64,000 nt of DNA from Martelella alba (GCF_006516955.1 NZ_VHLG01000009.1:1-64000), one strand, 5' to 3'; shown: positions 35,558 through 45,738, counted from the stretch's first letter. Numbers and translations are program-made. The notes: a model not told the origin generated them from the letters alone.

Positions 35558-35599
35558 TGCGCCTTCGGGCCGGCTCCAGCCGGCCCCTGTCTGCCCCGG

Positions 35600-36004
35600 T
35601 CAGGTGCCGACGCCAATCTCCGCCAGCCGGGTGAGGAAAGTCTCCTCGGCATTGTCGAGTTCCTGAAGAATGTCATCGATATCGCGACGCTTCTGCCGAA
35701 GGTCATTGCGGCGCGTCTCGATCATTTTAAGGCTTGTCTTGAGCTGGTCTATCTCGCTCGGCGGGCGCTTCAAAAGGTCGAGAACCTCGCGGATTTCGGC
35801 GATCGTCAGGCCGATCCGCCGGCTTCTCAGAATATCCTTGATCAGACGGCGTTCGTACTCTCCGTAGAGCCTTGTACGGCCGCGCCGTTCCGGCTGCAGC
35901 AGGCCCTCATCCTCGTAGAACCGAAGCGTGCGGGTCGAAACGTCAAACTCACGCGTCAGCTCCGTGATCGAGTAATACTTCTTGTTCACCTGAACCCCAT
36001 CCAA
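35600..36004 (-). CDS. MerR-family transcriptional regulator
   Basis: A 134-residue regulator with an N-terminal winged HTH (YYSITELTREFDVSTRTLRFYEDEGLLQPERRG) and a long dimerisation helix (TSLKMIETRRNDLRQKRRDID). There are no Cys pairs for metal binding, so it is likely an acyl-CoA/LiuR-like or stress MerR rather than a metal sensor. Start 36004 is kept; a GTG four codons later also has SD-like GGGG upstream. Targets are unknown. Confidence 0.88.
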   Translation of the reverse strand: MDGVQVNKKYYSITELTREFDVSTRTLRFYEDEGLLQPERRGRTRLYGEYERRLIKDILRSRRIGLTIAEIREVLDLLKRPPSEIDQLKTSLKMIETRRNDLRQKRRDIDDILQELDNAEETFLTRLAEIGVGT

Positions 36005-36056
36005 AAGTCACAAAAAATCTAATATAATCAACATAATAAACGACTCGAAAAACAAA

Positions 36057-37472
36057 TCAAATATGAAACCACCAAGTTGCGATACCGAGGAAGGAGAAAA
36101 ATCCGCAAACATCGGTGATCGTGGTCACGAAAACGGCTGACGATGTCGCCGGATCTGCGCCAAAGCGATCCAGCACCAGCGGCACCAGAATGCCAGCCAT
36201 AGCGGCAGCAAACATGTTGATGGTCATCGCGGCCGCGACAACACCGCCCAACTGCGGACTGTTGAACCAGAAGCCGGCAATGATCGCAATCAGGATCGCA
36301 AAGACGAATCCGTTAAACAGGCCAACCCCCGCCTCACGACGGATGATACGCCCGGCATTGTAAATGTCGAGATCACGTGTCGCCAAGGCCCGCACGGCGA
36401 CGGTCATGGTCTGGGTTCCGGCATTGCCACCCATTGAGGCAACGATCGGCATCAATACGGCAAGTGCGATCATCTGGGCAATGGAATCGTCGAACAGGCC
36501 AATCACGCTTGCGGAAAGAAAGGCGGTCGCGAGGTTGATCAGCAGCCAGCCGAAGCGCGAGCGCACTGCAGCACGAATATTGTCAGACAGTTCTTCGTCA
36601 CCGACACCAGCCAGACGCTTGATGTCCTCATCGGCCTCTTCATGGATCACGTCAACGACGTCATCAATCGTCAGGACGCCGACAAGACGGCCGTTATCGT
36701 CGACGACGGCGGCGGAGAGCAGGTCATATTGTTCAAAGACCTGTGCGGCCTCCTCCTGGTCCATCTCGGCGGGCACCGGATGGTTGGTCTCGCGCATGAT
36801 CGTCTCGATCTTTACATTGCGCTTGGTGCGCAGGATCCGGTCGAGATCAACGGTACCCAGGAGCCGGAAGGTCGGATCAACAACGAAAATCTGCGAGAAA
36901 CTGTGTGGCAGATTCTCATCCTCACGCATGTAATCAATGGTCTGACCGACCGTCCAGAAAGGCGGCACGGCGACAAACTCGGTCTGCATACGCCGGCCGG
37001 CCGAGCTTTCTGGATAGTCCAGTGACCGGGTCAGCCGTATCCGCTCGGTAAAGGGCAGCCGCGACAGGATCTCGTCGCGATCCTCATCCTCAAGGTCTTC
37101 AAGAATGTAGACGGCGTCATCCGAATCCAGCGCGCCGAGCGCGGTGGCGATCTTGTCGTTCGGCAGGGCTTCGATGATTTCGAGACGGATTGCCTCATCA
37201 ACCTCGGTCAGCGCCGTCATGTCAAAGTCGTCGCCGAGGAGACTGACCAGCCCCGGCCGCAGGTCTGAATCGAGTGATTCCAGCAGGTCACCAAGTTCCG
37301 ATTCGTGCAGCCGCGCAACATTCAGGCGCAGAAAATCGACATTCTGCGTCTCGATCGCGTGCTCGACCTCTTCGAGGAAATCCGAGCGCACCACCCCGTC
37401 GTCGGTATAAATGTCGACCAACGGTTCGCGCTGTTCGGTCTGGCTGAACGGATCATTGCCGAGCTCTGTCAT
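36057..37472 (-). CDS. mgtE: Magnesium transporter MgtE
   Basis: A 471-residue protein with the MgtE order: N-terminal superhelical Mg-binding domain (residues about 30-150, ALPNDKIATALGALDSDDAVYILEDL), two CBS domains (about 155-275), and a C-terminal five-helix channel with the conserved segment LMPIVASMGGNAGTQTMTVAVRALA. It gates Mg2+ import by cytosolic Mg2+. Monocistronic, with 278 bp non-coding upstream; no Mg riboswitch is recognised. Confidence 0.95.
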   Translation of the reverse strand: MTELGNDPFSQTEQREPLVDIYTDDGVVRSDFLEEVEHAIETQNVDFLRLNVARLHESELGDLLESLDSDLRPGLVSLLGDDFDMTALTEVDEAIRLEIIEALPNDKIATALGALDSDDAVYILEDLEDEDRDEILSRLPFTERIRLTRSLDYPESSAGRRMQTEFVAVPPFWTVGQTIDYMREDENLPHSFSQIFVVDPTFRLLGTVDLDRILRTKRNVKIETIMRETNHPVPAEMDQEEAAQVFEQYDLLSAAVVDDNGRLVGVLTIDDVVDVIHEEADEDIKRLAGVGDEELSDNIRAAVRSRFGWLLINLATAFLSASVIGLFDDSIAQMIALAVLMPIVASMGGNAGTQTMTVAVRALATRDLDIYNAGRIIRREAGVGLFNGFVFAILIAIIAGFWFNSPQLGGVVAAAMTINMFAAAMAGILVPLVLDRFGADPATSSAVFVTTITDVCGFFSFLGIATWWFHI

Positions 37473-37750
37473 GCCGAAGCCCTCAATCTGAACGAAACGC
37501 GGCTCACGCCGGTTCTTTAGGTTGTGATCGTCAATACCCTCGCGCGCGTATCAGGCTCTTCAGAGCAAGCCCGGCGAACTGCGTGACTAGCTAGCGCAAT
37601 AGATGCTTCAGGTCCAGCGCGTCCATAGGGCAATTCTGCCACCTGCGGCGTTATTCCGTTGACCATCGGCAAAATTGATTTGCGACAGTTTCATATTGAA
37701 AAACAGCAATTGAAGGCGCAAACCGTAGCCATAAATGAAATTCAGCCCGG

Positions 37751-40066
37751 ATGAAGACAATGGCAGACAGGACAAAAGCAGATAAGGGGTCCAGGGCGGC
37801 CGGTGGCTGGCCCGCTTTATTGGCCTCGGGCAAGCATCTCGTTGCCAGCGGTGCGCCGCTTGCCGGCATGCATGCCCTTTCCAAGGCCAATCAGGCCGAT
37901 GGCTTTGATTGTCCTGGCTGCGCCTGGGGCGATCCCGAGCATGGATCATCCTTCGAATTCTGTGAAAACGGCGTCAAGGCGGTATCCTGGGAGGCGACAG
38001 AGCGGCGTAGCGGCCCCTCCCTTTTCGAACAGCACACGGTTTCCGAACTGGCCGGCTGGAGCGATTATGAGCTTGAAAATCATGGTCGCCTGACAAAACC
38101 CATGCGCTACAATGCCGAGCGCGACCGCTATGAACCGGTCAGCTGGGAGGATGCATTTTCCGGCATTGCCGAGCGCCTCAAGGCGCTGGAAAGCCCGCAT
38201 CAGGCCGAGTTCTACACGTCCGGCCGCGCCAGCAACGAGGCTGCCTTCATCTACCAGCTGTTTGCCCGCATCTTCGGCACCAACAATATGCCGGACTGTT
38301 CCAACATGTGCCATGAGGCTAGCGGCGTTGGCCTGAAACAGGCCATCGGCATCGGCAAGGGCACGGTCCGGCTGGAGGATTTCGAGCAGGCGGATGCGAT
38401 CTTCGTCGTTGGCCAGAACCCCGGCACCAATCATCCGCGTATGCTGGGAGACCTCAGGCGCGCGGCAGACCGTGGCGCCCGGATCGTCGTCTTCAACACG
38501 CTGCGCGAGCGCGGCCTTGAGCGCTTCGCCGATCCGCAGCGTAAAATGGAAATGATACGCAACGCATCCGCCCCCATTGCCAGCGATTACTACCAGCCGG
38601 CGCTTGGCGGCGACATGGCTGTGTTCCGCGGCATGGCGAAAGTGGTGCTTGAAGCGGACCGCCAGGCGCGCGCAGCCGGCGGACCGCCGGTTCTTGATGA
38701 TGCCTTCATCGCCGAACACACATCCGGCCTTGAGACCTATATCACCATGGTCGATGCGACTGAGTGGCGTGAGATCGAGGACCAGTCCGGCCTGTCGCGC
38801 GCCGAAATTGAACAGGCTGCCGGAATATTCATGGCATCCGAACGGGTCATCTGCACCTGGGCCATGGGCATCACCCAGCACCAGCATTCGGTGATCACCA
38901 TCCGTGAAATTGCGTCCTTCATGATGCTTCGCGGCCAGATTGGCCGGCCGGGTGCGGGTCTCTGCCCTGTCCGCGGCCATTCCAATGTCCAGGGCGACCG
39001 GACGATGGGCATCAATGAAAAGCCGCCCGCGGCTTTTCTCGATGCGCTTGAGGAGGTCTTCGGCTTTTCCCCGCCGCGCGATCATGGCAACAGCACGATC
39101 GGCGCGATCGGCGCCATGCTTTCAGGTCAAGCCCGTGCCTTTATTGGGCTTGGCGGCAATTTCGCCCGCGCGGTCCCTGATAGCGGTTTGATCGAGAAAG
39201 CGCTGCGCGGCCTCGACCTGACGGTCCATATCGCCACCAAGCTCAATGCCAGCCATACCATGCCGGGGCGCCACGCCTATATCCTGCCCTGCCTTGGCCG
39301 TACGGAAATCGACGAGAACGCCGCTGGCCAGTCGCAACTGATCACGGTTGAGGATTCCATGAGCATGGTGCATGGCTCGGCCGGCATCAACAAGCCGGCA
39401 TCACCTGACCTCCGTTCGGAGATCGCGATCCTTGCCGGTATTGCAGAGGCCACCGTTGGCAGTGATGTCGTCGACTTTTCGGCGCTGGCGCAGGATTATG
39501 ACCTGATCCGCGATCTGATCGCAAAGACCATTCCCGGCTTTGACGACTTCAACAAAAGGGTACGCAAACCGCGCGGCTTCTACCTCGGCAATTCGGCGGG
39601 TGAACGGCGGTGGGACACCACCACCGGCAAAGCCAATTTCAACGACCGGCCGCTGCCCGCCGAAACGGTATTTCAGGCACGCGGGAGTCAGAAAAACCAC
39701 TTCGTGCTGCAGACCATGCGCAGCCATGATCAATATAACACGACGATCTACGGCATGGATGACCGCTATCGCGGGGTCTATGGTGAACGCCGGATCATCT
39801 TCGTCAATCCCGACGACATAGACGACCTCGGGGCTGCATCCGGCGATCTCGTCGAGATTGTCGGGCCCGACGATAACGGCGTGACGCGGATTGCCGAAGG
39901 CTTCAAACTGATCGCCTATGATATTCCGCGCGGCTGCATTGCCGGCTATTTTCCCGAGCTGAATGTACTCGTCCCGCTTTCAAGTGTCGGCGAACTCAGC
40001 GAAACGCCGACATCAAAATCCATCCCGGTCCGTCTTGTCCCCACCATGGTACAGCCGGCGGCATGA
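37751..40066 (+). CDS. FdhF/YdeP-family molybdopterin oxidoreductase
   Basis: A 771-residue cytoplasmic molybdopterin-guanine-dinucleotide oxidoreductase of the YdeP type. The N-terminus has CPGCAWGDPEH; the Mo-site region is NMPDCSNMCHEASGVGL, and the molybdopterin-binding segments include FVVGQNPGTNHPRML and LRGQIGRPGAGLCPVRGHSNVQGDRTM. The C-terminal MopB_CT domain contains VNPDDIDDLGAASGDLVEI. No electron-transfer subunit is adjacent. In relatives the role is poorly defined (acid stress). Start 37751 or 37760. It overlaps the following small gene by 4 bp. Confidence 0.88.
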   Translation: MKTMADRTKADKGSRAAGGWPALLASGKHLVASGAPLAGMHALSKANQADGFDCPGCAWGDPEHGSSFEFCENGVKAVSWEATERRSGPSLFEQHTVSELAGWSDYELENHGRLTKPMRYNAERDRYEPVSWEDAFSGIAERLKALESPHQAEFYTSGRASNEAAFIYQLFARIFGTNNMPDCSNMCHEASGVGLKQAIGIGKGTVRLEDFEQADAIFVVGQNPGTNHPRMLGDLRRAADRGARIVVFNTLRERGLERFADPQRKMEMIRNASAPIASDYYQPALGGDMAVFRGMAKVVLEADRQARAAGGPPVLDDAFIAEHTSGLETYITMVDATEWREIEDQSGLSRAEIEQAAGIFMASERVICTWAMGITQHQHSVITIREIASFMMLRGQIGRPGAGLCPVRGHSNVQGDRTMGINEKPPAAFLDALEEVFGFSPPRDHGNSTIGAIGAMLSGQARAFIGLGGNFARAVPDSGLIEKALRGLDLTVHIATKLNASHTMPGRHAYILPCLGRTEIDENAAGQSQLITVEDSMSMVHGSAGINKPASPDLRSEIAILAGIAEATVGSDVVDFSALAQDYDLIRDLIAKTIPGFDDFNKRVRKPRGFYLGNSAGERRWDTTTGKANFNDRPLPAETVFQARGSQKNHFVLQTMRSHDQYNTTIYGMDDRYRGVYGERRIIFVNPDDIDDLGAASGDLVEIVGPDDNGVTRIAEGFKLIAYDIPRGCIAGYFPELNVLVPLSSVGELSETPTSKSIPVRLVPTMVQPAA

Positions 40067-40362
40067 GTGACATCGCAGACCAGAGCGGATGGCAGGCCCT
40101 GGCGGCAGGACTGATGGAGCAGGACCGTTTCGATGCCGTAGCCGCCTGCATCCTCGCCTTGGCGCTTGTCGACAAGGCCAGAGACAGCCGGACGGCAGCA
40201 CGCCTGCTCGAAACCGGCCATGCTCTCGTCCTGCGCAGTCTTGTGACTTTGGCAGAAGAACCGGCTCTCATTGCGATAGACAGACGCGACGAACGGACAA
40301 TGCGCAGTTTTTACCATGTGACAGAGCAGGCACTGGCCTTGCGCAACCAGTTTTACAAGTGA
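40063..40362 (+). CDS. Hypothetical 99-residue helical protein coupled to FdhF-like gene
   Basis: The ATG overlaps the stop of the oxidoreductase gene (ATGA), so translation is probably coupled. The protein is almost all helix (AALAAGLMEQDR-like opening, LALALVDKARDSRTAARLL, VTEQALALRNQF) without signal peptide or membrane segment. I do not recognise a family. A small partner or chaperone of the molybdoenzyme is plausible from position only. Confidence 0.65.
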   Translation: MSDIADQSGWQALAAGLMEQDRFDAVAACILALALVDKARDSRTAARLLETGHALVLRSLVTLAEEPALIAIDRRDERTMRSFYHVTEQALALRNQFYK

Positions 40363-40581
40363 TAATGTCGCAAACTTATGAATTCGCAATAATTTCGGAC
40401 TTCAGAAGAAAAACGTTAAAGTGGTTTGCAGGTCGCGCAGCCATTAGGCCTTGTCGCGTGAACTGCCTTCTCATTTAGAATTCGCCCGTGCTTCGTTTCC
40501 GCTGCCGGGCTGCACATGTTAAACCGGTGAGCAGGACCCGCTTTTAGAGCCTCGACCGACAGACTGCCTTCGGGAGCGTGA

Positions 40582-43164
40582 ATGGCGGAACAAAGCAAAG
40601 ATTTGCCACGGCACACAGTCAACGTCAAAGCCTTCATCCTTCTGGTGACGCTCTTTTTCGTCGCTTTAGGGACAGGTATTTTTTTCGCCGACAATTTTAT
40701 CCGCACAACGATCGAACACAGCTATCGCCAGCAGACGCTTGAACGGCTGAAGGGCTTTTCGACGGCGCTGAAGAGCACGATCGAGAATATTGACCGGATG
40801 GGCTCGGTCATCAACCAGACGCTGTCGCTCAATCCGCCTGCGGCCAAGGCCGCAGCAAAGACCTATCTTACGAAGGTGGACTGGCTCGAAACAGCAATTT
40901 TGCATGACGCTCAAGGCCAGACCAGTGTGGTGAGCAACCCGCAGCTTGATCCCGCCGAACAGCTCACGCCTGCTGTTTCAAACGGAGAAAACCGCAGCAT
41001 TTCCGGCCCGATCACACTCAATGACGGACGTAAGGTGTTGGTTTTCCACTTCCGCGATGGGCCGGTGGAAACCGATCTCGTTGCCGATCTTCAGGAGTTG
41101 CTTGGCGAGGTCGGCCTGATCGAATTTGAGAGCGATTTCAATTTCGCAATTCAAGCTGACCTTCTCTCCGCCGCGAACAAGCACCTGCTGATCAGCCATA
41201 GCGGGATCGATGATGGCAGTGCCGTCATCAATGGTGTCGACATTGCCGGAAATCGCTGGACGCTTTCAGCAAGTCCCAAAACCGGTTGGGGCTCAACGAA
41301 TGACTGGCGCGAAACGATCCGCATTGCCATGATTCTGGTCGCCCTGTCCTACCTTGTCCCGGCAACTCTGGTGTTCCTGCTTTTGCACGCCCGCGCCCGC
41401 GCCCGCCGGGACATCAACACAAACAGACGAGAAATCAACGCGTTGTCGCAAAGGCTTGCCGTTGCCCTTGAAGCTTCGAATATCGGAATGTGGGAGCAGG
41501 ACATGGAGACTGGCGACCAGATCTGGGACGAGCGGCTGCAGCAGATCTATGGCGTCACGGGCAGCGGTGAACGCCACAGCTATGCGGACTGGCTGTCACG
41601 GATTCATCCGGAAGACCGCAAGCTCTATGAGGAGGTCGGCTTTCGCGGCAGTTCAAAGCAGAATGGCTATCAGCGGCAATTCCGCATCATCACCCCCGAT
41701 GGCAAGATCAAGGTCATGCGATCGGCGAGCAACAGTTTCCACGACGCAGACGGCAAGCTGAAGATTGTCGGCATAAACTGGGACGTCACTGCCGATTTCA
41801 TGCTGCAGCAGGAACTGGCCAGCTCCAAGGCCACCGCCGAGGCCCGCAATAGCGAACTGGAACGGGCACGGCGGGAGATGGAAGATATCGCTCTGCATGA
41901 TGCGCTGACCGGCATCGCCAATCGCAGCCACTTCGAACGACGGCTCGAGGAGCTGCAAAAGGCCGGCCCGCTGCCGCGCGATGCGACCATCATGCTGATC
42001 GACCTCGACGGCTTCAAGACAATCAACGACACGATGGGGCATTTCTTCGGCGATGAAGTGCTGAAATATGCCGCCGATGTGTTTTCACATGCAATTGAGC
42101 CAAGTGATTTCCTGGCCCGCACCGGCGGCGACGAATTCGTCATCCTGATGCAGCATGACGGGCACGCCAACGCGCTGGCGCAGCAGATCATCTCCAAATT
42201 CAACATGCCGGTCACCATCGGCCGCCGTGCCTGCCGGATCGGCGCGAGTATCGGCATTGCCCGTGCTCGTGACGAAGGCGACACGGCCGGCCAGCTGCTG
42301 ATCAAGGCTGACCTTGCGCTTTACGAGGCCAAGCGGCGTGGACGCGGCCAGATCGCCCACTATTCCGAAGCACTGATGACGGAAACGGTCGAAACCAAAC
42401 TGGTGGCCGATGAACTGCTTGAGGCCCTGGAGAACGGCCAGATCGTCCCCTATTACCAGCCACTCTTCGATGCCGAGACCGGAGCGCTTGCCGGCGTTGA
42501 GGCCCTTGCACGTTGGGAACATCCAGAACATGGATTGCTGTCACCGGACCGCTTTCTGGAGACTGCCGAGCGAATCGGTACGATCAAGAAGGTCGATCTG
42601 TGCATTTTCGAACGCGCCCTGGCCGATGTGGCCGAATGGAACGCCACGGAAATGCAGGTCCCGGCAATCTCGGTGAACATTTCGGCCCAGCGCCTTTCCG
42701 ACCCCGAATTAATGCACGAACTTTCCGGACGACCGAAGCCAAAGGCAGAGCTTCATTTCGAACTGCTGGAATCCATTCCCTTTGATCAGGAAGATGACGA
42801 GCTGACCGAAACACTGAATGCTCTGCGGGCACTCGGGACGGCCATTGATATCGACGATTTCGGCTCTGGCTATGCCTCTCTCGTCGGCTTGCTCAACGTT
42901 CGACCCAACCGGCTCAAGATCGCCCGTCAGCTCGTACAGCCAATTCTGGTATCTGAAGAGCGGCGGCGTGTGGTGCAGACCATCATTGGCATCGGCCGCT
43001 CGCTTGGCATCGATGTGGTCGCCGAGGGTGTGGAAAGCATGGCGCATGCTGAGATGCTGCGCGATCTCGGCTGCAGCAAGCTGCAGGGCCACGCCTTTGC
43101 CCGCGCCATGTCTCGTGAGGATTTCACCATCTATGTGACGAACAAGGCCTGGCAGAAGCCGTAA
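40582..43164 (+). CDS. Membrane-bound PAS-GGDEF-EAL cyclic-di-GMP protein
   Basis: An 860-residue protein: N-terminal transmembrane helix (about 13-37), a periplasmic sensor of about 210 residues, a second helix (about 252-272), then PAS (GMWEQDMETGDQIWDERLQQIYG), GGDEF with intact LARTGGDEFVILM, and EAL with EALARWEHPEHG, VNISAQ, FELLES, DIDDFGSGYASL and AEGVES. Both catalytic signatures look intact, so it may synthesise, degrade or switch between them. One active-site neighbour differs (LKIARQLV where KID is usual). Monocistronic. Confidence 0.92.
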   Translation: MAEQSKDLPRHTVNVKAFILLVTLFFVALGTGIFFADNFIRTTIEHSYRQQTLERLKGFSTALKSTIENIDRMGSVINQTLSLNPPAAKAAAKTYLTKVDWLETAILHDAQGQTSVVSNPQLDPAEQLTPAVSNGENRSISGPITLNDGRKVLVFHFRDGPVETDLVADLQELLGEVGLIEFESDFNFAIQADLLSAANKHLLISHSGIDDGSAVINGVDIAGNRWTLSASPKTGWGSTNDWRETIRIAMILVALSYLVPATLVFLLLHARARARRDINTNRREINALSQRLAVALEASNIGMWEQDMETGDQIWDERLQQIYGVTGSGERHSYADWLSRIHPEDRKLYEEVGFRGSSKQNGYQRQFRIITPDGKIKVMRSASNSFHDADGKLKIVGINWDVTADFMLQQELASSKATAEARNSELERARREMEDIALHDALTGIANRSHFERRLEELQKAGPLPRDATIMLIDLDGFKTINDTMGHFFGDEVLKYAADVFSHAIEPSDFLARTGGDEFVILMQHDGHANALAQQIISKFNMPVTIGRRACRIGASIGIARARDEGDTAGQLLIKADLALYEAKRRGRGQIAHYSEALMTETVETKLVADELLEALENGQIVPYYQPLFDAETGALAGVEALARWEHPEHGLLSPDRFLETAERIGTIKKVDLCIFERALADVAEWNATEMQVPAISVNISAQRLSDPELMHELSGRPKPKAELHFELLESIPFDQEDDELTETLNALRALGTAIDIDDFGSGYASLVGLLNVRPNRLKIARQLVQPILVSEERRRVVQTIIGIGRSLGIDVVAEGVESMAHAEMLRDLGCSKLQGHAFARAMSREDFTIYVTNKAWQKP

Positions 43165-43297
43165 ACGCCCCGCTGACTTCAGCATCGGCCCGACAAGGCA
43201 TGTTCACCCGGACGGACCTGGATCGACGGAGGCCTCTCGGGCAGCCGCGACAGAGACAGGCCAGGCGGACGCCCCCTCTATCAGCCGGAAATGACAA

Positions 43298-43321
43298 CGG
43301 CGCGGAATATCATCCGCGCCG
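43298..43321 (-). terminator. Hairpin between convergent GGDEF-EAL and uppP genes
   Basis: A 9-bp G+C-rich stem (43298-43306 with 43313-43321), loop 6 nt, 30 bp past the uppP stop. The minus-strand side has only GTTGTCATTT, so it is a weak, possibly bidirectional terminator. Confidence 0.5.
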
Positions 43322-43350
43322 CTTCTGACCAAATAACACCGTCTGACACA

Positions 43351-44127
43351 TCAGATCAGGATCAACAGACCGAGGCCGAAGACGATACGATAAATCGCAA
43401 AAGCTGTGAAACGATGGGTGCGGATATAGCCGAGCAGCCATTTGACGGCGATGAAAGCGGTGATCATCGAGACGACAAAAGCAACGCCGAGTGCGCCCCA
43501 GTCTTCATGCGTTGAACCGGAGCTCAACGAGCCATAAAGCTCAACGGCGCTGGCCGCATACATGGTTGGAATGCCGACAAGGAAGGAAAATTCCGTCGCC
43601 GCGGAGCGGTTGCTGGTGCCGGCCAGCATGGCGGCGAAAATGGTGGCGGCGGAGCGCGACGTGCCGGGGAAAATTCCGGCAACGATCTGTGCGATGCCGA
43701 CAATGATGGCAACCGTCCATGTGATCTTGGAGCGATTTGGTTTGCCCTCTGCAAGCTTTTCAGCCCCCATCATCCAGAAGCCGCCGATAATCAGCGCCCA
43801 GGCGATCGGCTGGATCGCATCAGGAAGCGTAAAGCCGAGCTTCTTGGCAATAAGCCCTAAAACAGCCGTCACGAGGAAGGCTGCAGACAGCTTGATCAGA
43901 TAGTCACGGTTATCGGGGTCACGCCACCCGAACAGAAGCGACATCAGCCGCTTCCAGTAGATGAAGGTAACGGCAAGAATGGCACCCGCCTGAATGACGA
44001 TATTGAACGTGTCTGAACGTTCACCAAGCCATTGCTCAGCGATAATCAGATGGCCGGTACTGGAAATCGGCAGAAATTCGGTGATGCCTTCAATGATGCC
44101 CAAAATGGCAGCGTTCAGATAATCCAT
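43351..44127 (-). CDS. uppP: Undecaprenyl-diphosphate phosphatase
   Basis: UppP/BacA recycles the undecaprenyl carrier for peptidoglycan and polysaccharides and gives bacitracin resistance. The 258-residue protein has the family motifs GIIEGITEFLPISSTGHLII at the N-terminus and IFPGTSRSAATIFAAMLAG later, both in re-entrant loops. It is 9 bp downstream of a DedA-family gene, and these two make a membrane operon. Confidence 0.94.
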   Translation of the reverse strand: MDYLNAAILGIIEGITEFLPISSTGHLIIAEQWLGERSDTFNIVIQAGAILAVTFIYWKRLMSLLFGWRDPDNRDYLIKLSAAFLVTAVLGLIAKKLGFTLPDAIQPIAWALIIGGFWMMGAEKLAEGKPNRSKITWTVAIIVGIAQIVAGIFPGTSRSAATIFAAMLAGTSNRSAATEFSFLVGIPTMYAASAVELYGSLSSGSTHEDWGALGVAFVVSMITAFIAVKWLLGYIRTHRFTAFAIYRIVFGLGLLILI

Positions 44128-44136
44128 TATAGATTC

Positions 44137-44763
44137 CTAGATATCGTCCTGGGATTTACGGAATTTGTGAAACAGATAAAGCAAAATACTGAAGGCGATC
44201 ATAATGGCGATCGCCAGATGGAAGGAATGCATCATCTCACGCAGCCACGGGCTGTTCTGCCAGGCCTTGCCAAGGCGGAAGCCAATGAAGGCGAGCACGA
44301 AACACCAAGGCCATGAACCAAGGAAAGAGTAAAGCTGAAACTTCCATTGCGGCATCTTCGAAATGCCAGCCGGCAACGAGATGAAACTTCGAACAATCGG
44401 CAAAAGCCGGGCGATGAAGACGGCTGCAGCCCCATAGCGATCAAAAAAGCGGACCACTTTCTCAATCTCGGCATGGTTTATGAGGATATAGCGCCCCCAT
44501 CGCTCGATGAAGGGGCGACCGCCGTAATATCCGGCGAGATAGGCCAACGTTGAACCGATATTGCAGCCGACAGCGCCAACTGTCGCGGCGATGATCAGAT
44601 CCATATGACCGATGGAGGCGAGATAGCCGGCAAAAGGCATCACCACTTCGGAAGGAATCGGCAGGCAGGCCGACTCCAGAGCCATAAGAATGCCGACCGC
44701 CCAATAGCCTGCGGAATCGATCGTTGACATGATGTAGGTGCTGAGTTCAGCGGTAATCGACAT
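44137..44763 (-). CDS. DedA family membrane protein
   Basis: A 208-residue DedA/VTT-fold protein: GILMALESACLPIPSEVVMPFAGYLA at the N-terminus, GSTLAYLAGYYGGRPFIERWG, and FIARLLPIVRSFISLPAGISKM, the region with conserved Arg/Glu used in lipid or proton movement. DedA proteins include undecaprenyl-phosphate flippases; pairing with uppP fits that role. First gene of the two-gene operon. Confidence 0.92.
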   Translation of the reverse strand: MSITAELSTYIMSTIDSAGYWAVGILMALESACLPIPSEVVMPFAGYLASIGHMDLIIAATVGAVGCNIGSTLAYLAGYYGGRPFIERWGRYILINHAEIEKVVRFFDRYGAAAVFIARLLPIVRSFISLPAGISKMPQWKFQLYSFLGSWPWCFVLAFIGFRLGKAWQNSPWLREMMHSFHLAIAIMIAFSILLYLFHKFRKSQDDI

Positions 44764-45087
44764 GGTGTCGCATTTTCCCGGAATTACATAGAACAGCCGT
44801 TTCGTGCCATTGGGTCTGATCAGTCACGCCCAACTCAACAAAGCCTAAGCTCCCATGTTCGCGGGCGGAAACGCAAGTCCTGATAATTTACAAAAACGTA
44901 AGCTCTGCTTGTCCGCTGCTGCTGGCAGGCAGTGCAACATTGTATTCAATAAGACGCGACCACAGGGAATACAATGCCACAATAACTGGCCGCATCAACA
45001 TCTTCCAGTTGGCAGAATTACGGCTCACACCTAATACTAAGAGCCGTCATGTCAGTGGTTGCATGACTGCGACGAGAGGAGAGAGGA
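44764..45087. other. Divergent upstream region of DedA operon and DUF4189 gene
   Basis: This 324-bp non-coding gap holds a perfect 10-bp inverted repeat, CATTGTATTC at 44938-44947 and GAATACAATG at 44967-44976, spaced by 19 nt. It could be an operator or a leader hairpin for the DUF4189 gene. No gene is supported. Confidence 0.5.
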
Positions 45088-45468
45088 ATGAGGAGAGTTC
45101 TGTACGTTGCCATTCTGCTTTGCGCTTCGGCCATCGGAGCTCATGCTGCCGATGACTGGAACGCGATGGCACTGGATGACGACACACTGAATGTCGGCAT
45201 GGCATCCAGTCAGCCGAGCCAGCAACAGGCGGAAGATACGGCCAAGCAGCAATGTATGAGCGCTGGCGGCAAGAGCTGCAGCACGGTCTTTGCGCGCGAG
45301 GGCGGATGCCTGGCGATTTCCCGCGATGAATCGGGTTCCAGCGTCGGTATCGGTATGGAGGACACGATCGAGGAAACCGTTGTCGAGGCACTGAAACAGT
45401 GCATCAATGGCGGCAAACACCCATCCTGCACCGTGCACACCAATTATTGCAGCGGTACCGGCTCATGA
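45088..45468 (+). CDS. Secreted DUF4189-type Cys-rich protein
   Basis: A 126-residue precursor with a signal peptide (ASAIGAHA-A, about residue 21). The mature part has six Cys with the DUF4189-like features WNAMALDDDTLNVG, AKQQCMSAGGKSCSTVF and CLAISRDESG. It is likely periplasmic with disulfides. The SD GAGAGGA precedes the ATG. A 12-bp terminator-like stem follows. Confidence 0.78.
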   Translation: MRRVLYVAILLCASAIGAHAADDWNAMALDDDTLNVGMASSQPSQQQAEDTAKQQCMSAGGKSCSTVFAREGGCLAISRDESGSSVGIGMEDTIEETVVEALKQCINGGKHPSCTVHTNYCSGTGS

Positions 45469-45472
45469 ATGA

Positions 45473-45512
45473 AAGTCGCGCCGGGAAAGCTTCCCCTTGG
45501 CCGGCGCGGCTT
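45473..45512 (+). terminator. Terminator-like hairpin after DUF4189 gene
   Basis: A 12-bp stem (45473-45484 with 45501-45512, one G-T pair), followed by TCCC rather than a clean T-run. It begins 5 bp past the stop codon. Confidence 0.55.
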
Positions 45513-45738
45513 TCCCAAAATCGCCTCGGATAAGGTCTGCGGCAGTGACTGCACGTAACTTCACAAGAGACCGGAGCAGCTTCATATAGCGGATCGGCAC
45601 CGCACCGCGCGCACCCGCGCGCAGCACCCACAGCGGTGTACGCCTTGCAGCCTGCGCGCTATGAGGCGTTTTCGAAGCGGCAATTTAAGGCTAACCTGAC
45701 ACGGCAGGAAGACCAGGACAGGAACAGGAGACAGGCGC

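Noticed and set aside
45601-45660. GC-rich alternating CGCG run before the BisC-like gene
   Set aside because: It looks like simple composition in an intergenic region; no consistent hairpin plus T-run or motif.
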